Assembly: GCA_032209605.1 (NCBI GenBank)
Contig: JASFXZ010000002.1
Coordinates: 56,360,431-56,424,430, forward strand
DNA from: Mactromeris polynyma
Taxonomy: Eukaryota > Mollusca > Bivalvia > Venerida > Mactridae
DNA length: 64,000 nt
Direction: 5' to 3'
A model generated the notes under the pieces. The model saw only the letters and a program-made list of their open reading frames with translations, made no database searches and was not told the DNA's origin. A program made the translations under genes and the position numbers. Within the stretch, counting starts at the first letter, position 1. Every line of letters begins with the position of its first letter. Positions 38,301 to 53,300 of this stretch are shown one piece after another.

Positions 38301-41300
38301 ATGATCTAGGGCCTTAATGTGCTTGCTTGTTATTTTACATGTATAGAGTTAACCCTCAATTATAAGCCTTTAAAAACTGGTATTCTTTATCTTATTGAGG
38401 TGGTCCTAATATTGGGGTTGAATGAAGATAAAAACATTGAAAATGGACTTGAAAATTGTGTTCTAAATTTTTAGGTGGTCCTTTTATTGAGGTGGTCTTT
38501 AAGTGAGGTTTTAATGTATATTTTAATGTGGATTCTGTTGAGAATATCATTAGTGTTATAACATAATTATACTTTAATATATTTTGTTCTTTTTCAGGGA
38601 TGCCTCGTTTGGTGCATGTACATATAATCTTACCTTGCTGGACTGTTTGCATGGTTTAAATAAAGTAAGTAATTAACTGTACTTATACAGCTTTCAATGA
38701 GACAAATTAAGTTTGCTTGTCAGGTAAAACATGCTTTGATCAAACTTGCTAGTAAGAAGTAAGTCATGATGCAACTTACTAAGTGTAAGTTACAGCAAAC
38801 TCGCTTGCTTCAAACAAACCTCCTGTATGAACCTGTAAGTGAACGCATGTTTCCAATCTCGTTTTAAGGTTTTGGACCCACAGTTTTATAAAAGATATAA
38901 GAGGTATATTGTATATATATGGTTGCAATTAACTATGATAAAATGATTTCCTGGATCATTAAATGGATGAAAATTGACTATTAATGGTTGTGAATTTATT
39001 TGTTTGTATTTTCTTTATTTTAGGCATTGGCCAATGGATTTTTTAACTTTGACACATTTGATGTTGATGAATATGAGCATTATGAGGTATGTTTTCCATA
39101 TATTTAAGTCAATTGTATGTTTAACCTTAAGGCCCTCAAATGGAGAAATTCAAAACCATCCAGTTTGTATACTTGTCATTGTGTATTATGCTGTGCCAGT
39201 CGGTAAAGTTGTTAATTGTATAGTATATACATTGTACAATAACAATGTTGGTATGTAGAGATGTTATACAATGACTGTAGATGACCTTGTGATGAGAATG
39301 TTTACTGACATACACAACAAATCAGGCTAAAAAGTACCCTGATCAACAATCTGTTATTAATATTTTAACAAAATTATCAGAACGTTACATTCATATTATG
39401 TATTATTAATCCAGATTGATTGGTGACTGTTCTGTTTCATTATGAATTTTGTAAATAGTTGTGCATATGTCATACTGTTCAAATACTGTGTTTGTGTCTG
39501 CATACAAATGGTTGTGACAAACCAATGAATGTTTTTATATATCTGTGAATAATTATACAGATTTAGGACAAAGATAAGTATCGGACAGACCGTCTAGCAA
39601 ATGAATTACGTATGTCAGTCCAATTGCTCTGTATTGTTTAAAGTGCCAGTTTCAATGCAAAATGTGTTACTTAACTTTACATTTATCAGTGTATCTACAA
39701 AACGCTACTGGTATGCAATGGTAAATGTGGTACTTTAAAATAAATTGTTTGTGAGCCATTTGTATGATTCAGATGTTATCAAGGAGACACTTGATTATTT
39801 TTTTCCTGCTTTACTGCAGTCATTAAGATTATGTTGAAATGTACTTTCTATTTTGATCATTAAATCACAATTTGCTTGTTGCTCTTCAGGGTATATTTTG
39901 ATGACAAAAGTTTATATATCTTTTTGTCATACTTTATAGTACATGTATATATATATAATAATGCATTAAAATTGTTGTATTTTCCTCTCCATCTTACAAG
40001 TTTATCCAGTAGGAATGTTGGTAGAGAGTCATCTTTCTCCTCTTGTTCCTGATAAGTTTATTGAGCCAGACTGGTTTTAATTGGTTGGAATATTTGTTAC
40101 TTCAGAAAAAACATTTTTTTGTCAAAACATATTCATTACTCTGGAAAGGAAAAATAAACATTACTACTGCATTGTGACCTTACATAAAGACAATGTATTA
40201 GTTTACTATTCATTCAGTCAAATATATATTTGTATTTGTTTGATTAATGTTTTATTTACTATATTATCAGTATACTGTAAAATCAGAAATTTTCGTAAGG
40301 GTTTGATCTTTGCTGTTTTCGCGAAAACGTTATATTCACTGAAAAATATATGGTCACTGAACGTTGGTTGTGTTCATTTTACCACAAAACCGAAAGTAGA
40401 AACTGGCAAAAGTTTAACCTCGCTGAACACATGATAACTTCAATTCACGAAATATTGGCCACCTGAAAATATTTTGATTTTACAGTATATTACAGAGTTT
40501 GCCAAATGTGTCTGACTGCCTGACTTCTCAGGTGAAATTTCATTTGGTCTGCTAAAAATAGTGTAAATTTTACAAAAAACAACGGAGGATTTTCTCTATA
40601 GTATATAGTTAAGGCTTAGCATATTTAGTAAACTCTGGCATCATGTTTGATTTGAATGCTAGTTTATCATTAGCTAGTGATTCCCTTCTATCTCTTGATT
40701 ATTCATTAGGTATAAATACTTGGTCTTCGATGAATTTTTTTGTGAAACAACAGTCACATTTGTCGGTATTTCTGAAATGTACATTAAATTTTGTAATGTT
40801 GCATGCATGATGTGACAAAGATGTCTGCCAACATTTTTGAAAAGAAAAAAAATTACATGTATCATCTAATGTGTGTGGTAATAATTAACCTGTTGATTAG
40901 TTTATGTGCGAGACAAACTTTGTAGACCATGTATTTGTTGCAAACCATTGAAGAACGTCATCTGCAGTATCACAGCATGTTCAGTTTTATTTTGCCACTT
41001 TTGTTGTTGGCCATAGTTCTCTGTGGTGTAATTCATATCATTTCATTTTGCACATACTTTGCAATTGCAGAAAGTAGAAAACGGTGATTTCAACTGGATT
41101 GTGCCAAATAAATTCCTTGCTTTCTGTGGACCACACCCTAAAACAAAGATAGAGAATGGTAAATGTTCGCCCTGAGCCTGCATGTAGACTATAGCATTTA
41201 TACTCCCTCCGTTCATTAGTGGTGATAGTTATTGTACTGTTTTGTTCTTAGTTCAGTTTACTAACTTATATTGATTCTCATCATATTGCTCATATAGAGA

Positions 41301-44300
41301 AAATGGCTGTCATTGTATATGCTGCTTATTAAGGGAATTATCTTCTGAAACGTTGAAGAACAGTCTCATATGATACGCTGCGTCAGCAATGTTAATCTCA
41401 TTTGAACCTATCATACTACAAATAATTTCATTACATAACCTGGGACAGAAACATCACAACCAGTTTGGAGTGTCCATTATTTACATTTACTTAACAGTTT
41501 TACTTTTAGGTATTCGCATATTACTTGCCACAGTTTGAAATATCTGTGAAAAGGTTCATTTCCATTATTATATTTAAAATATAAATTTATCCAAATTCAT
41601 ATTGTATACATACTATCGGCTGTGTTGTCAATGTACTGCAGTGGGTATAACATGTGTTAATCGGGGTATGTTTGGAGGCTAGACATAATAAATATGGACT
41701 GTGTTCTTCAAATCTATAAGCTTTCAGAATGTATATTATCGCTTTGGAAGAATTTGCTTTCTGGAGCTTGGTAAACAATGGCCATTTACTCTTGGAGTAA
41801 ACCTAAAAGCTACTTGATACAATGCCTGTACTAGTTACTATAACTGTATCATTACTAATTCTTATTATCCTGCTTACTTTGTCTGTCTTTGGGAACCCTA
41901 AATAGTCTTTTTCATATTTAATTTATTCAAAACACTGTAAGCTACATTGAGTTTAAGTCTGTAGTTTGGATCTGCAAGTATGTTTGGAACACTTAAAAGA
42001 TTACAGGCAGCCAATCAGGTAGCTTCTGGCAGACAATTGTTACTATCATGTAGACATACATTGGAAAGGTTGGCAGCAGTCGAAGATAACAGAAGTTGAT
42101 GTCAGCATGCTTCTTGATAGAAACAATTGTCTTGTCTCATTTATGTGTCACTGTAGATTAGCTAGACTCCCTTTATACTTGTATGTTTCCTATGTATGTA
42201 ACTTGCACTGAGAGAGGCATAGAACATGTATACACTCATTTATTTTCAGAACCAATAATCATTTAATTTTTGCAAGGTTTAAGTGCATTTCTAATTAATA
42301 CTGATAAAAGCCTTGTGAAAATGATGTGAAACAATTAAAAAAAATTGTATTCACTAATTACCCATGAAAATAAATCGTACATGTTGATGCCTCTCTGTTC
42401 TGCTGCGTCCTCTCACAACAGTGGCCCTAGTCTTTCTGGTGACCCACTTGTTACTCAAATTAACAGTTGTTTCTATTAACTGTTATATTTGTTTTCCCTT
42501 CTCCTGTAACAGAGGGTAGAAAATGGAGACCTTAACTGGCTTATTCCTGACAAGTTCCTTGCATTTAGTGGACCACACCCAAAGAGCAAGATTGAGAATG
42601 GTAGGTTTTACTCACAGGTAAAATATCTTGCCAGTTGTGTTAAATATTTGTTCAATTTTGGATGAGAAGGATGTTGAGATGGTAGGTATATTCAGTTCTG
42701 AGTGAAAAGAATGGACATGTATGTACACAAGTTTTTTCTTTAATAAATAATTGGTTTTTGTTTGTTGGAGCATTAATACTGAATAGTTAGCAATGTTGTT
42801 TAGTACTCTCTTTTTTTAATCAGAATTATCATTCCCTGTAATACTTGAGTACTTGAGTATTAATAATTAAATATAAAAGATTACCTTGTAACAGCATCCA
42901 TGACCAGTATTATTATCGACTTAACTAAATTTTAACTGCATTGTGAATTGACACACATTTAAGACAACAAAGGTCAAGTTAATCATTTTTAATGCATTTC
43001 AAGAACATTTTAAAATTTGGTTGTAATGCCGTGTTTCAACAATTTTTCAGTTATATGGGTGGTCATTTGACCTTTCCAGTTTTTCTTGAATTAATTAACA
43101 ACCAGTACTAACTTGCCCTTCTGTAAGCAGCTGACAACTTCCCCACATGAATTAGAGGTGGAATCTTACCTGAACCCCTCGGGTGACATCCTAGTGCTCT
43201 AACCTTTGAGCTACCCATGCTGGCTATTGTTGACCACTTTGTTAATTAAGATTTGTTTAATGAGAGGATTTAATGTTTGACTTGTTCTACTGTTAAAAAT
43301 ATGTTTGTGCTGTATTTAAAACAAGAATCTTACACATGAATTGTCTTCATAATGTTACTAATGTAATGAATTTATAAAGTTGATATATAATGTTACTCTT
43401 ACAAAATCTCCATCTCTTCAAGTTACTGAAGCTTTCTAGCATTTCATGCATTATGCTTGCATTAAATACAATTTTAAATATGACCCTGTTGTAACATGTA
43501 GCTATTGCTATTGACCTGAAACTATTGTCCATTTAATGTGCCACATAACCTTTATGTAGATAGATTCATTGTATTCTTTGATCTTAACAAATCTTGTAAA
43601 GCCTATCTAACCAAGACACAATTGTTCAATGTGTTTATATTTACATTTGACACCATTATGTCACAGAGATTAAAACTTCACCAAGTTCGATCAATGTACA
43701 TATCATTGTTAACTGGACAGATGATAGTAATCTTAGATGTTATCATTTTGTAACAAAGTGTCATTTTGTATAAACGATTGGTTGTATGTAGGGCACACAA
43801 TCTAATTACTGCGTACTCGAGTGTCTACGACTTCTTGTTACTGCTGTCATACCATGTTGACGTAAATAGGAAGTGAGAGTATCAATTATCAGTTATTGTC
43901 CTGACGTAGGTCAACAAGTGTTAACATTGTTCTGTTTAATAGATATCTCAGAATGAGATTTTTCATTGACACTCCCATATTTCTCGAATTGCAGTTCAAA
44001 TAATATTATAATATTTAATTGCAGATTAAGGAATTTAATACAATTTATTAATTTAATACTCAGAAATTAATAGTTTCTTCCAATTGCCTTCATCATGTTC
44101 GATGTATATTTTGCTAATGAACCTTATAATATTCCTGATAATGTGTTTTTAAATGATTTGTCAACAAAGCAATGTCTTTTTACTATCAGATCGATGTATA
44201 AGGATAATAAAACAATTTGTACAATTTCATACATTCATTATGATGTGTTATATTACAGGGTATCCTCTACATGCTCCTGAGGCATATTTTCCGTACTTCC

Positions 44301-47300
44301 GGAAACACAACGTAACAGCCATAGTTCGTCTCAATAAGAAAATTTATGATGCCCGAAGATTTACTGATGCTGGCTTCGACCACTATGATCTCTTCTTTAT
44401 TGATGGCAGTGTACCCAACGACACTATAGTCAGGCAGTTTCTAGAACTGTCAGAAAATGCAGAAGGTGGTATTGCTGTTCATTGTAAAGGTAAGCTTTAA
44501 TTAAGTAGACCAGCTACATGATCATGGTTATTGTTTTACAGGGATTTCCCTGACACAGAAATCTTGAGTTCCTGACTCCCTTTTCTTTCTAGGCACTCCA
44601 ATTTTCAACTTACTGTGCATCCCTGGGACCGCTAAAATTAACTTTTGTCAAGTATAAACTGCATATCTGGGACCGTTCAAATTTACTAAGGACCCCCATT
44701 TGTCAAACACGAGGGTCCTAGCTGAAAAATCCTAGGGAAAACCCTGTTATAGTAAATTGAAATACTGATTTTTATAAAAATATCTGTGTAAATGTGGTGT
44801 CTATATGAGGTCACAAGTAATGAAAACTGTGGATTGTCTTATGATATCACTTACTATACGTGATATTGACTGTTTGATTTGTATCTTTGTTGTACAGTAT
44901 TTTACTGTTCATGAGGCTAGGGCTTGTTTTCATTGTTCCGAATGTATTTTGTATTCAGTGTTTCTAGTCTAATTTTGTGTTTCTACTTCTTCAGCGGGTT
45001 TGGGTAGAACTGGTTCATTGATAGGAAGTTATATGATGAAACATTACAAGTTCACAGCAGCAGAAACTATTGGTTGGTGTCGTATTTGTCGGCCAGGATC
45101 TATTATTGGTCCTCAACAGAACTTCCTTGAGGAAAAACAGGCCTGGTTATGGATGCAGGGTGATTTGTATCGGGCTAAAGTTAAGGTAAATTATCTTTCT
45201 GCTAGAATTGTGTACACCACTGTTTTCTTTATCATTTAGGTAAAAAAAGATCTGTATATTTTAATATTAGCATTTGCTGTACTTGTATGCGAAAGATTGA
45301 TCACGCTCGCTCTCCTTCAAAGAATCAAGCTATTGTTAAGCTTGTGTCAGGCTGTCGGTCTATCTGGATGTTGTTTGTTTGACCATTTGGTGTATGCTTG
45401 GAAAGTGCTTTGAGCGTCTAACTTCATGCGGTGGTTGTCTGTAGATATCCTCCTATCCAGTACTTCACCACCCATTTACCTGCAGCATGCTATTACAAGA
45501 TTTCTTTCTTTTTTTTGAAGTTGGAAAACCTAATTTATTGCTACTAATTATGATGATACAGTTACTGCTTTTAAATGCTTTCAGTCATAAATTAAATCCA
45601 AGTTCAGCTAATACATTACTGTGCTGTAAGTGCTTGACTCTGCTATCAGGAACATGTATACACATGTTTGTATACTTGTTTACTAATAGACAAAACTGCA
45701 ATTATTTAGTATACAGATGTGTATTTGTTGTTGAATTAATTTTAGGATCATGATAAGAAGAGAGAGAGACATCACAGCGTATCCAAGGTTCTAACTGGAA
45801 TGGATGATATGAGAATACAAGATTCTATCGAAACAAGATATGTGAACGCTTGGTCAAATGAAGATGATGTAAGATTACAGTTTTTATAGATATTATTTTT
45901 ACTATTTATTGTAAATCACCGTGGGCTTATAAAATGTTAAGGTTTCTTGTAAGCCATATACTTTGCTTTGGGACAAATGTAATGTTTAATATTTTCTGTT
46001 AATACTACTTACCTGAAGCATAAAAGGGACTTAACTCATCATTGATATGTAATCACGTAATATTAAATAAGATATTGAATAAAGAAAATTGGTTAGCATA
46101 TATTTACCATGATTCAGTGTATAAAATACAAGCTGTGTCTATCCATCTAGTTTCATGAAGCCAGTTTGCAGCTTCTTTATTAAGAATCTTTATCACTTAA
46201 ATGGGTTGAATTAGATGTATGGATGTTTTCTGTTACAGAGAATATACACAGGTCCAGTAACCAGAGGTACAAGAATTGAAACACAGGGTGATAAGCTAAA
46301 TCAGCTTAAGTTGCTGCGGGGAAAGCATACACGGTCAGCTACAACCGGGGGTGTGGTGTAAGTATTATACTATAACCTTACTGATATCCTAATATATGTG
46401 GTATAAATACAACACTATATAACAATGCCTGTTCAAGCGAGGAGTAATGTAGTAGACTGTAGTGCAAGCAAATTGGTACAATAATTGATCTGCTTGCTAG
46501 TGCAGGTAAGTACATCAAATACCTGGGTTTTATTTCTCCATCGAGTCTGTCTCCTGAACAGATGTTCACTTATCATACCTGGCATGGTACTGGAGTATTC
46601 CCTTCAAGTGAGATATGCTGTCCAGATGGAAAGTGTCAAACAGTAAGTGGCTTGACTTGGCTTGTACAGAGTGTGTTACAAGAATTTTTGTTACCTGCTA
46701 AGATGATACATTGCCAAGCACTAGAATTTCATTTGATATCCCTAGGTTTTATTCCTGCATTTACCTTGTAGTCTGCAGTAGAAATATTAGTACCAATTAT
46801 ATTGTACCCATTAAGCGGAGAGATACGATTTTGGATAAATATTTCACTCATTCATTTGCTACATTTTGCTAGTTGTCTGTCAACAAACTCATCTGTGTGA
46901 CATCATGTACGTTACACTAGATGCTGTTTCTAACAAGTGAGCATTGTTAATATTTGTATTGGAATGCCATTACACCATGACAAAGTACGCTATTGCTGCT
47001 TTGCTGCTAATGATGTGGACTTTGGCTGCTAATTTAACACCAGAGTTTTTTTTCCAGTATGCTCTTGAACACTATTTTAAATAACCATGAATGCAAGGTG
47101 TCCAAAATGTTGAAACTAGTAGCAACTTATGTTTGTTTGCCACAATCAAAAGGGGTTTTTTTGCTGCCAAAACTGTTTTGTACTACATAAATGTTGTTTG
47201 TGTATAAAGTTTTGGACACTATGCTTTCATATTCTGTTTGTTCCTCTGATTTTATTGCATCTTAACCAATTTCTTTGTAATGTTTCTTATTCTACTGTAG

Positions 47301-50300
47301 TTTAACATGCAGCGGGCATAACTGACTTATCTGATGTGATTTCTACTACATCTTATCAGTCTTCTCTTTCATCGCTAATCTAAGCAAAGATAATTCTGGT
47401 GTTGTGCAAACTTTTTCCATCGTTCTTTGCTGAATTCCAAAGCAATATGATTTATAGATTTCGAAGTAATTTCTATTGAAATTTGAAATATAAGTTTATA
47501 TTGAATCATGAGTTTTATTCATTAAATTTTTAATGCAGTCTAGCATTTTCCTTAGTTATTGACCATTTACTGCTATACCCATGCATTCCATCATGCAGTC
47601 CCTTTGTATTGATTTCACTATGCCTTACCATTGTTCCAATTATACAATAGTAGGATAACTGTGTACCAATGTTTTGCCTTTTGCAGCAACACCACCTATT
47701 ATCTCTGCACATATCATCTAAACTACCTGCATGTTTTACCCTATCAGGTCAGAAGATCATAAAAGTCACAAAAGATCTACTACACAGCCCCTTCGAACTG
47801 CCTCAAAAAGTGCACACGGGTCCGTTATGTCCCCCTTGAAAGCCAGTAAGGTTAGCTCTGTGCATACCAACAACCATGCCAACATTGGCTCGGTGAAACG
47901 TAGCACGAGACACTCTGGGTCTTCACCTAGTGCCAAGAGGTTAGTATTTCACACTTAAAATCACTCCCTTGTGCTGTGGACATTGATTCTCATAACCTAA
48001 GATTAGTCTTGAAGTATCTAATTAATTGTTCAATCTTTCACTCTAGATGTGATGATAATCCTTTTCTGCTTTTTCTTAAAATACTTGAATTATAAAAAAA
48101 TAAGAATTGATGATTAATTTGTATGCAGTAAATTACAAATTTGTTTTGTGTATTTGGTATCTTTATAAGAAATATTACGATTTTTCTTCAGTAAATATGT
48201 TTCATTTGTGCTGGTACTACTTTGTGTTTTATTGGTGTGATTTATAAATGGACTATCTTATTATAAAATAAGTCTGTGTTTGATATTTGTTTGTGTAGAG
48301 ATTTTGCTAGATTAAATCGTAGATTAATCAGCACATGACTTTAAGAATGAATCAACTTTATACATTCACTGCCTTGTTCTTGTAGAAAGCATACACACAA
48401 TTATAGTTTGAGGAACACTAAAGGCGTGTCTCCTAGGTACGGATTGATCATCTCTCTGTCTTGACACGTTTGTTCAGTGTGCACCTAATTTCGCTTCACC
48501 ATTATTTTTTTGTCATTTTCTGCGTAGGCGGTGATTGATGTTTCATTACTGTCTGTATTTGAAGTATGAAACTCAGTTACTTCTACTCATATTATGATTT
48601 CATGTCCAAGATGTTACCACTAAGTTAATGTAGCAGTCGACTTCAGTGCATCGTTATAAGAGTAAAATTGTGATATTTTTCAAATTAATTCTTGTTTTGT
48701 CTCTTTAGGTTAGATTTAATGGGCAAAGCATATTTATGTGAATTGAAACTAAATTTCTTCCCTGTCTGTCGCTGAGAGAATTTTAGATATAACCTATGGA
48801 GTACTGTAAATCACTTTATTTTTCGTGATATGCAATATTTTCGCGAATGTCTTGCCCAGAAGTATTTCGCGAAATGACGAATTCGCATCTTTCCTCAGAT
48901 GCTATTTTAAAATGGACGGAAATGGTTTTCTATAAAGCTGTCAATAAGGACTGTTGCTTTCATAAAAAAAAGACGAATACATACTTTCGCATTCATAAAA
49001 ATGCTGCTTAGCGGCATTTATTATATAAGGGGATACGGACATGATTTAGTGTGGTAGGGAGAAGGCAGTAAAGTGATTTACAGTAGATAGAAATATATAA
49101 GTTTTTACTTAAAATGCTCATGGAGACATGAAGCTAGGTGGGTTTAAACATGATAAAATGTTTCCATCTCTTACAGTATATATCTGATGGTCTACTCACC
49201 CACAGAGATGCACTGAATTCAATAATTGCTAGTTGCCTAATCCAAAGATTCCTAACTAGGCTTTGGTTGTCTCTCAAACCTTACATTAATTCTATTGCTT
49301 GTATATCTAGCCGTTTGTCAATAAAGATCTTTAAAACCTTAGAATGTTCGTTACATTCGAAGTACTGAATGAAATTCTTTGAGATGCAGCTTGTATGTAA
49401 ACCAACCTAACTTGTTGTGATTAACACTTCCAAGTCAGCTCATTGATGATGAAATATTTCTAACGGACAATAATGCATATTTTTCCAGCTGATATTTTTT
49501 TCAAATTTATCCGTTATTTGATATACTTATACATCTTGGACTGCTCACAAACTTCCTCAGATGTATCTGTGATCTATTTTCATTGTAACCAGACTTGTTT
49601 AGTTATTTTGAGTTGATACCTGGGATATATGTAGCAAGTTTTGAATGATGCGTTGAGTTGTTTTTGGTTTTTATGCAGCATGATTCTGATCTCTTCTATT
49701 ATCAATTCAAATATGTTTAGTTAATTGGATGCAAGTATTTTGGTCAATTTACTCCCCATGTATACGGCCGAGGATGTGTAGATAGAAGCCTTTTGTGTGT
49801 TTACAACCAGTGTAGATGTGTATATATGTCTGTTCTGTGGCTGTACTGCACATTTATAGTGTGTGAAATCATACAAAATATGCTCTGGCAGCAAGTTGTA
49901 TGATTTTCTGTTGGTGAATGTTTGAACGATCTGCCGTCCCTCTTGTCTACACTGGTTGATAATCTTATAGACTTGAATGGTGTATATATATGGTTGTTAT
50001 TGTAGACAAAATGAGAACAATTTTATTTCCTTCCTTTTGTTTTATACCTTATTGTTGCAACATTTTTCTGTGAGAACTTTTTTATTAAAAGACCTTCATC
50101 GTGTTGAAGCTCTCTATATGAATATTGTGTGTGAATATTTTGTTGTTTAGCTAACAGTGTACAGTGCTAATTGGTTGATGACTTATGTTCATTATGATAC
50201 TATACTGACTTAACCTTCTGTAAAAATATTAGACAAATGTTGACCTTCTGAAATGTATAAAACATTTATGAAAAATTATATGCCATACGTATGAAAACAT

Positions 50301-53300
50301 CCAATTGCATATACTTAGAGCTATTAATACGAGGGATGAATTAGTTTTATCTCCTCTCGAGTCTTTATGCTTTATATATTATTTATGAAGTGCACACAGT
50401 TTTGTTGGTAGATGGTGGAAATGATGTGTGTCAATTTTTGTCTCTTGGCTATGGTATCATCACTGTTAAAAGTTTATTACAAACTCTTATTATTGAAATA
50501 GTAAGTGATAACATCCTATGATATTGATTAAAATAGTTACTTACTTGTCATGATATTAATTTTCATAATTGTTCAGATTATTCATATGGTAAGAAAGATG
50601 TAATTAGATTCAAATATTTGAGTTATTATATTACTAATATTTACCTTGATAATTGTTGCATTTACTGTTATCATGGACTTACTATATTTTATTCTGTAAT
50701 TTCATGTCAAATGCTTCATTGGAAGTTGAGTATTGAATGTTGTGTCTACGAGATTCTAAAAAATGTTGCAATTACTCACATTGTACATTATTTTAGGTCT
50801 TGCTACAAAACTGTATATATTTTGATTTTACTTAATGTATTCAGAACTCTTTGTCAGGTATCAAATTATATTGCTCTACGCAATTTATTAATGGCTGACT
50901 TGAAACATAATTAAGATTAAGCTATTAAATAAGGTCCTAAGTGTCATTTAGCAGATTTGTTCACTTACTTTGTTCATTGGTTTATCTGGTTTAATTATGT
51001 ATAACTTGATTAGGCAGTGAACCTTCTTTTCATGAAGCTTATATTACTTTTGTATTACACATAGAAGTTTAAACTAATTACTGGCCTATTCAAGTAGGCA
51101 TCTCTGGCTCACAACATTGTTGTCAGCCTTATTGATTTTTCAGTTTGTACAAAACTTAGATATGTATATATGCCAATCAGTATCAGATTAATACAATGGG
51201 TCGGGTTCAGCATTGTGAGGTGTAGCACACTAGTGTGTGTTCAATAGCGTAGGTGCATCTCCACAAAGTTATAGATACAAATTCACGTACATATATGAAA
51301 TTTACTAAATTCTTAACGAAAAAATGTATACAGTTTCCCCTAACTTGTTTGTTAGAAAATGAAGACTTTTTCTGTATATTACATAGGTTAGACAGATTGA
51401 TAACAAACTTTGGTGGAAATAGTCCTCTCTATCTTGCAAGTATAATGCTTGTTGTATACATGTATTATATGGCAGATTCTTCGTTGGACTTACAAAACAA
51501 TTGATCAATGATTTTATAATGAAAATCTGTTTGTGCTAACGCTTATTGTAAAATTACTTGAGTTGTGTCGTGTGAAAAAAGGCTTTACTGCCGTCGACAT
51601 GTTTCTTGTAATGATGTAATGATAGGCAACTATGCTCAGGAATAATATCATTGTCACAGTAGTAAAATATACACATGCATGAGGGCTAATCAGTGTAAAC
51701 ATACATATAATTTACATGACTGCTAGTCAGTGTAAGGTTAATGTATGGAACTATATTGTCTGTATTGCACTGCTCAAGGGTAAAGTGTAGTTTAATCTGT
51801 TGCATTATAACAAATAGTACATTTCACATGATACAACTCATTTAATACAGTATGGTTGAAAGTATTAGAAAAAGCTTATGGTTTTAGCAACATTGGTTAA
51901 GGATGAATGGCTTTTGTATTAAAACTGTTGGTGTGTATTATTTCTGTTACCAAGGTAACTGTAACAAGTTGTGAACAGGTTTAGTGTTATGTTTCATAGT
52001 TATGCTTTGCTTAAAGCTTACTTTGTCAAATGTTTGTCTGCTATCATTTATTCATCAATGTTAGCTTCGCAGAATACATTGAAAATAATGAAATTGATTG
52101 ATCTCATGGTATAGTTTTTACATCCCATTTGATGATTTGACAAGAGAATCATGTGGTAGCTTGCTTAGATAAGAAAGTATCTTGCTGCCATCTTTTTTCT
52201 TCTTATTAATGAAACATTTGTCAACTATTTATATATCTCCAGCTTGAACCACGGAGACATTACGTACGGCCTCAGGTCAAGCTACATCGATAATATATCC
52301 ACGGATTACAAATCTACATCTCTATATGACTCTAACATCGAATATTCATCTGTGTCGGGTACTTGGCCTGACAAATATCAGTCTTACGTTTCGACAGTAA
52401 GTGGAACTGTTTGTGAGCTGGATAATTTTGCTATACTCTCCTCCATTACTACTTCCTGCAGCCCACTAGTGGACGACCAGTTTCCCCTGATATTTTGGTT
52501 TGGAAAATTTAACATCACTTACTTATGTTTATGTTAAAAAACACCAATACAGTAATTATAATCATAATAGTCATGTGAATTAATCAATAGATTAATTGTC
52601 TATCATCCTTATTAATTTACTGGATGTGCAAGTTTGTTCCATTGCTTTTGTTGCTATGAGCAACCATGGGTTTTATATTCAGACAATTTTACATTAATTT
52701 TGCTTGCATGCAATGCTCTTGTAATGGTAGAATCTCTGATATGGGACACTCACAGTTCTTATTTTTCGGAAGAAATATCAGGTGGATATCTGGGCTATTG
52801 TAGAACTTGTTGTTATTATGTATTGTGTGTCCATATATGCACATGGCAGCATATTGTCAAGTTGTTTAGTGAGTGTGTGATCACTGCATGCTTTAGTTTT
52901 GCTGAAAGCCAATATATTCTTTGATTATTTATATAATTAGTAGCCATTAGGCACGTGAATGGCTCACCATTGATATTCTGTTGCATGGTGTTGGTCATGT
53001 GTAGTTCACATTATTAATCAAATCATCATTCCATCGCTCAATTACACTAAATCTTTTGCACAGGTTTTGAAAAAGATGTTTGTGTTTCATTGTGCCATAG
53101 ATTATGAAAATTGTTCACTTGGTTTTGTACATCTCCACTCGATTGTGAGATTTTAAGTGTCTACCAGCCAGCATTAGACAGTATTTCTGTACATTAATAT
53201 GATCATGCTAGCTCCATTCTTGTCTTGTTGAATCACTGTCTGGTTAGCGTTATACACAAGCGAGTAAGATAGAAAATCTACTAGAGTCAATCCAATTCAT

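Larger units (their letters stand above)
36151..38597 (+). other. CDC14 intron 5
   Basis: Carries a 449-bp DNA transposon (36409-36857) and MITE relic B2 (38341-38522). An AT-rich simple stretch lies near 37790. No exon seen. Confidence 0.8.

Noticed and set aside
40081..40434. 117-codon plus-strand ORF
   Set aside because: It lies in intron 7 and runs into the MITE at 40271; composition and sequence give no coding support.
47687..47747. Upstream acceptor extending CDC14 exon 13
   Set aside because: The 61-nt extension is open itself but shifts exon 13 to a quick TAA.
52634..52924. 96-codon ORF after exon 15
   Set aside because: Not in frame with a plausible acceptor; intronic composition.
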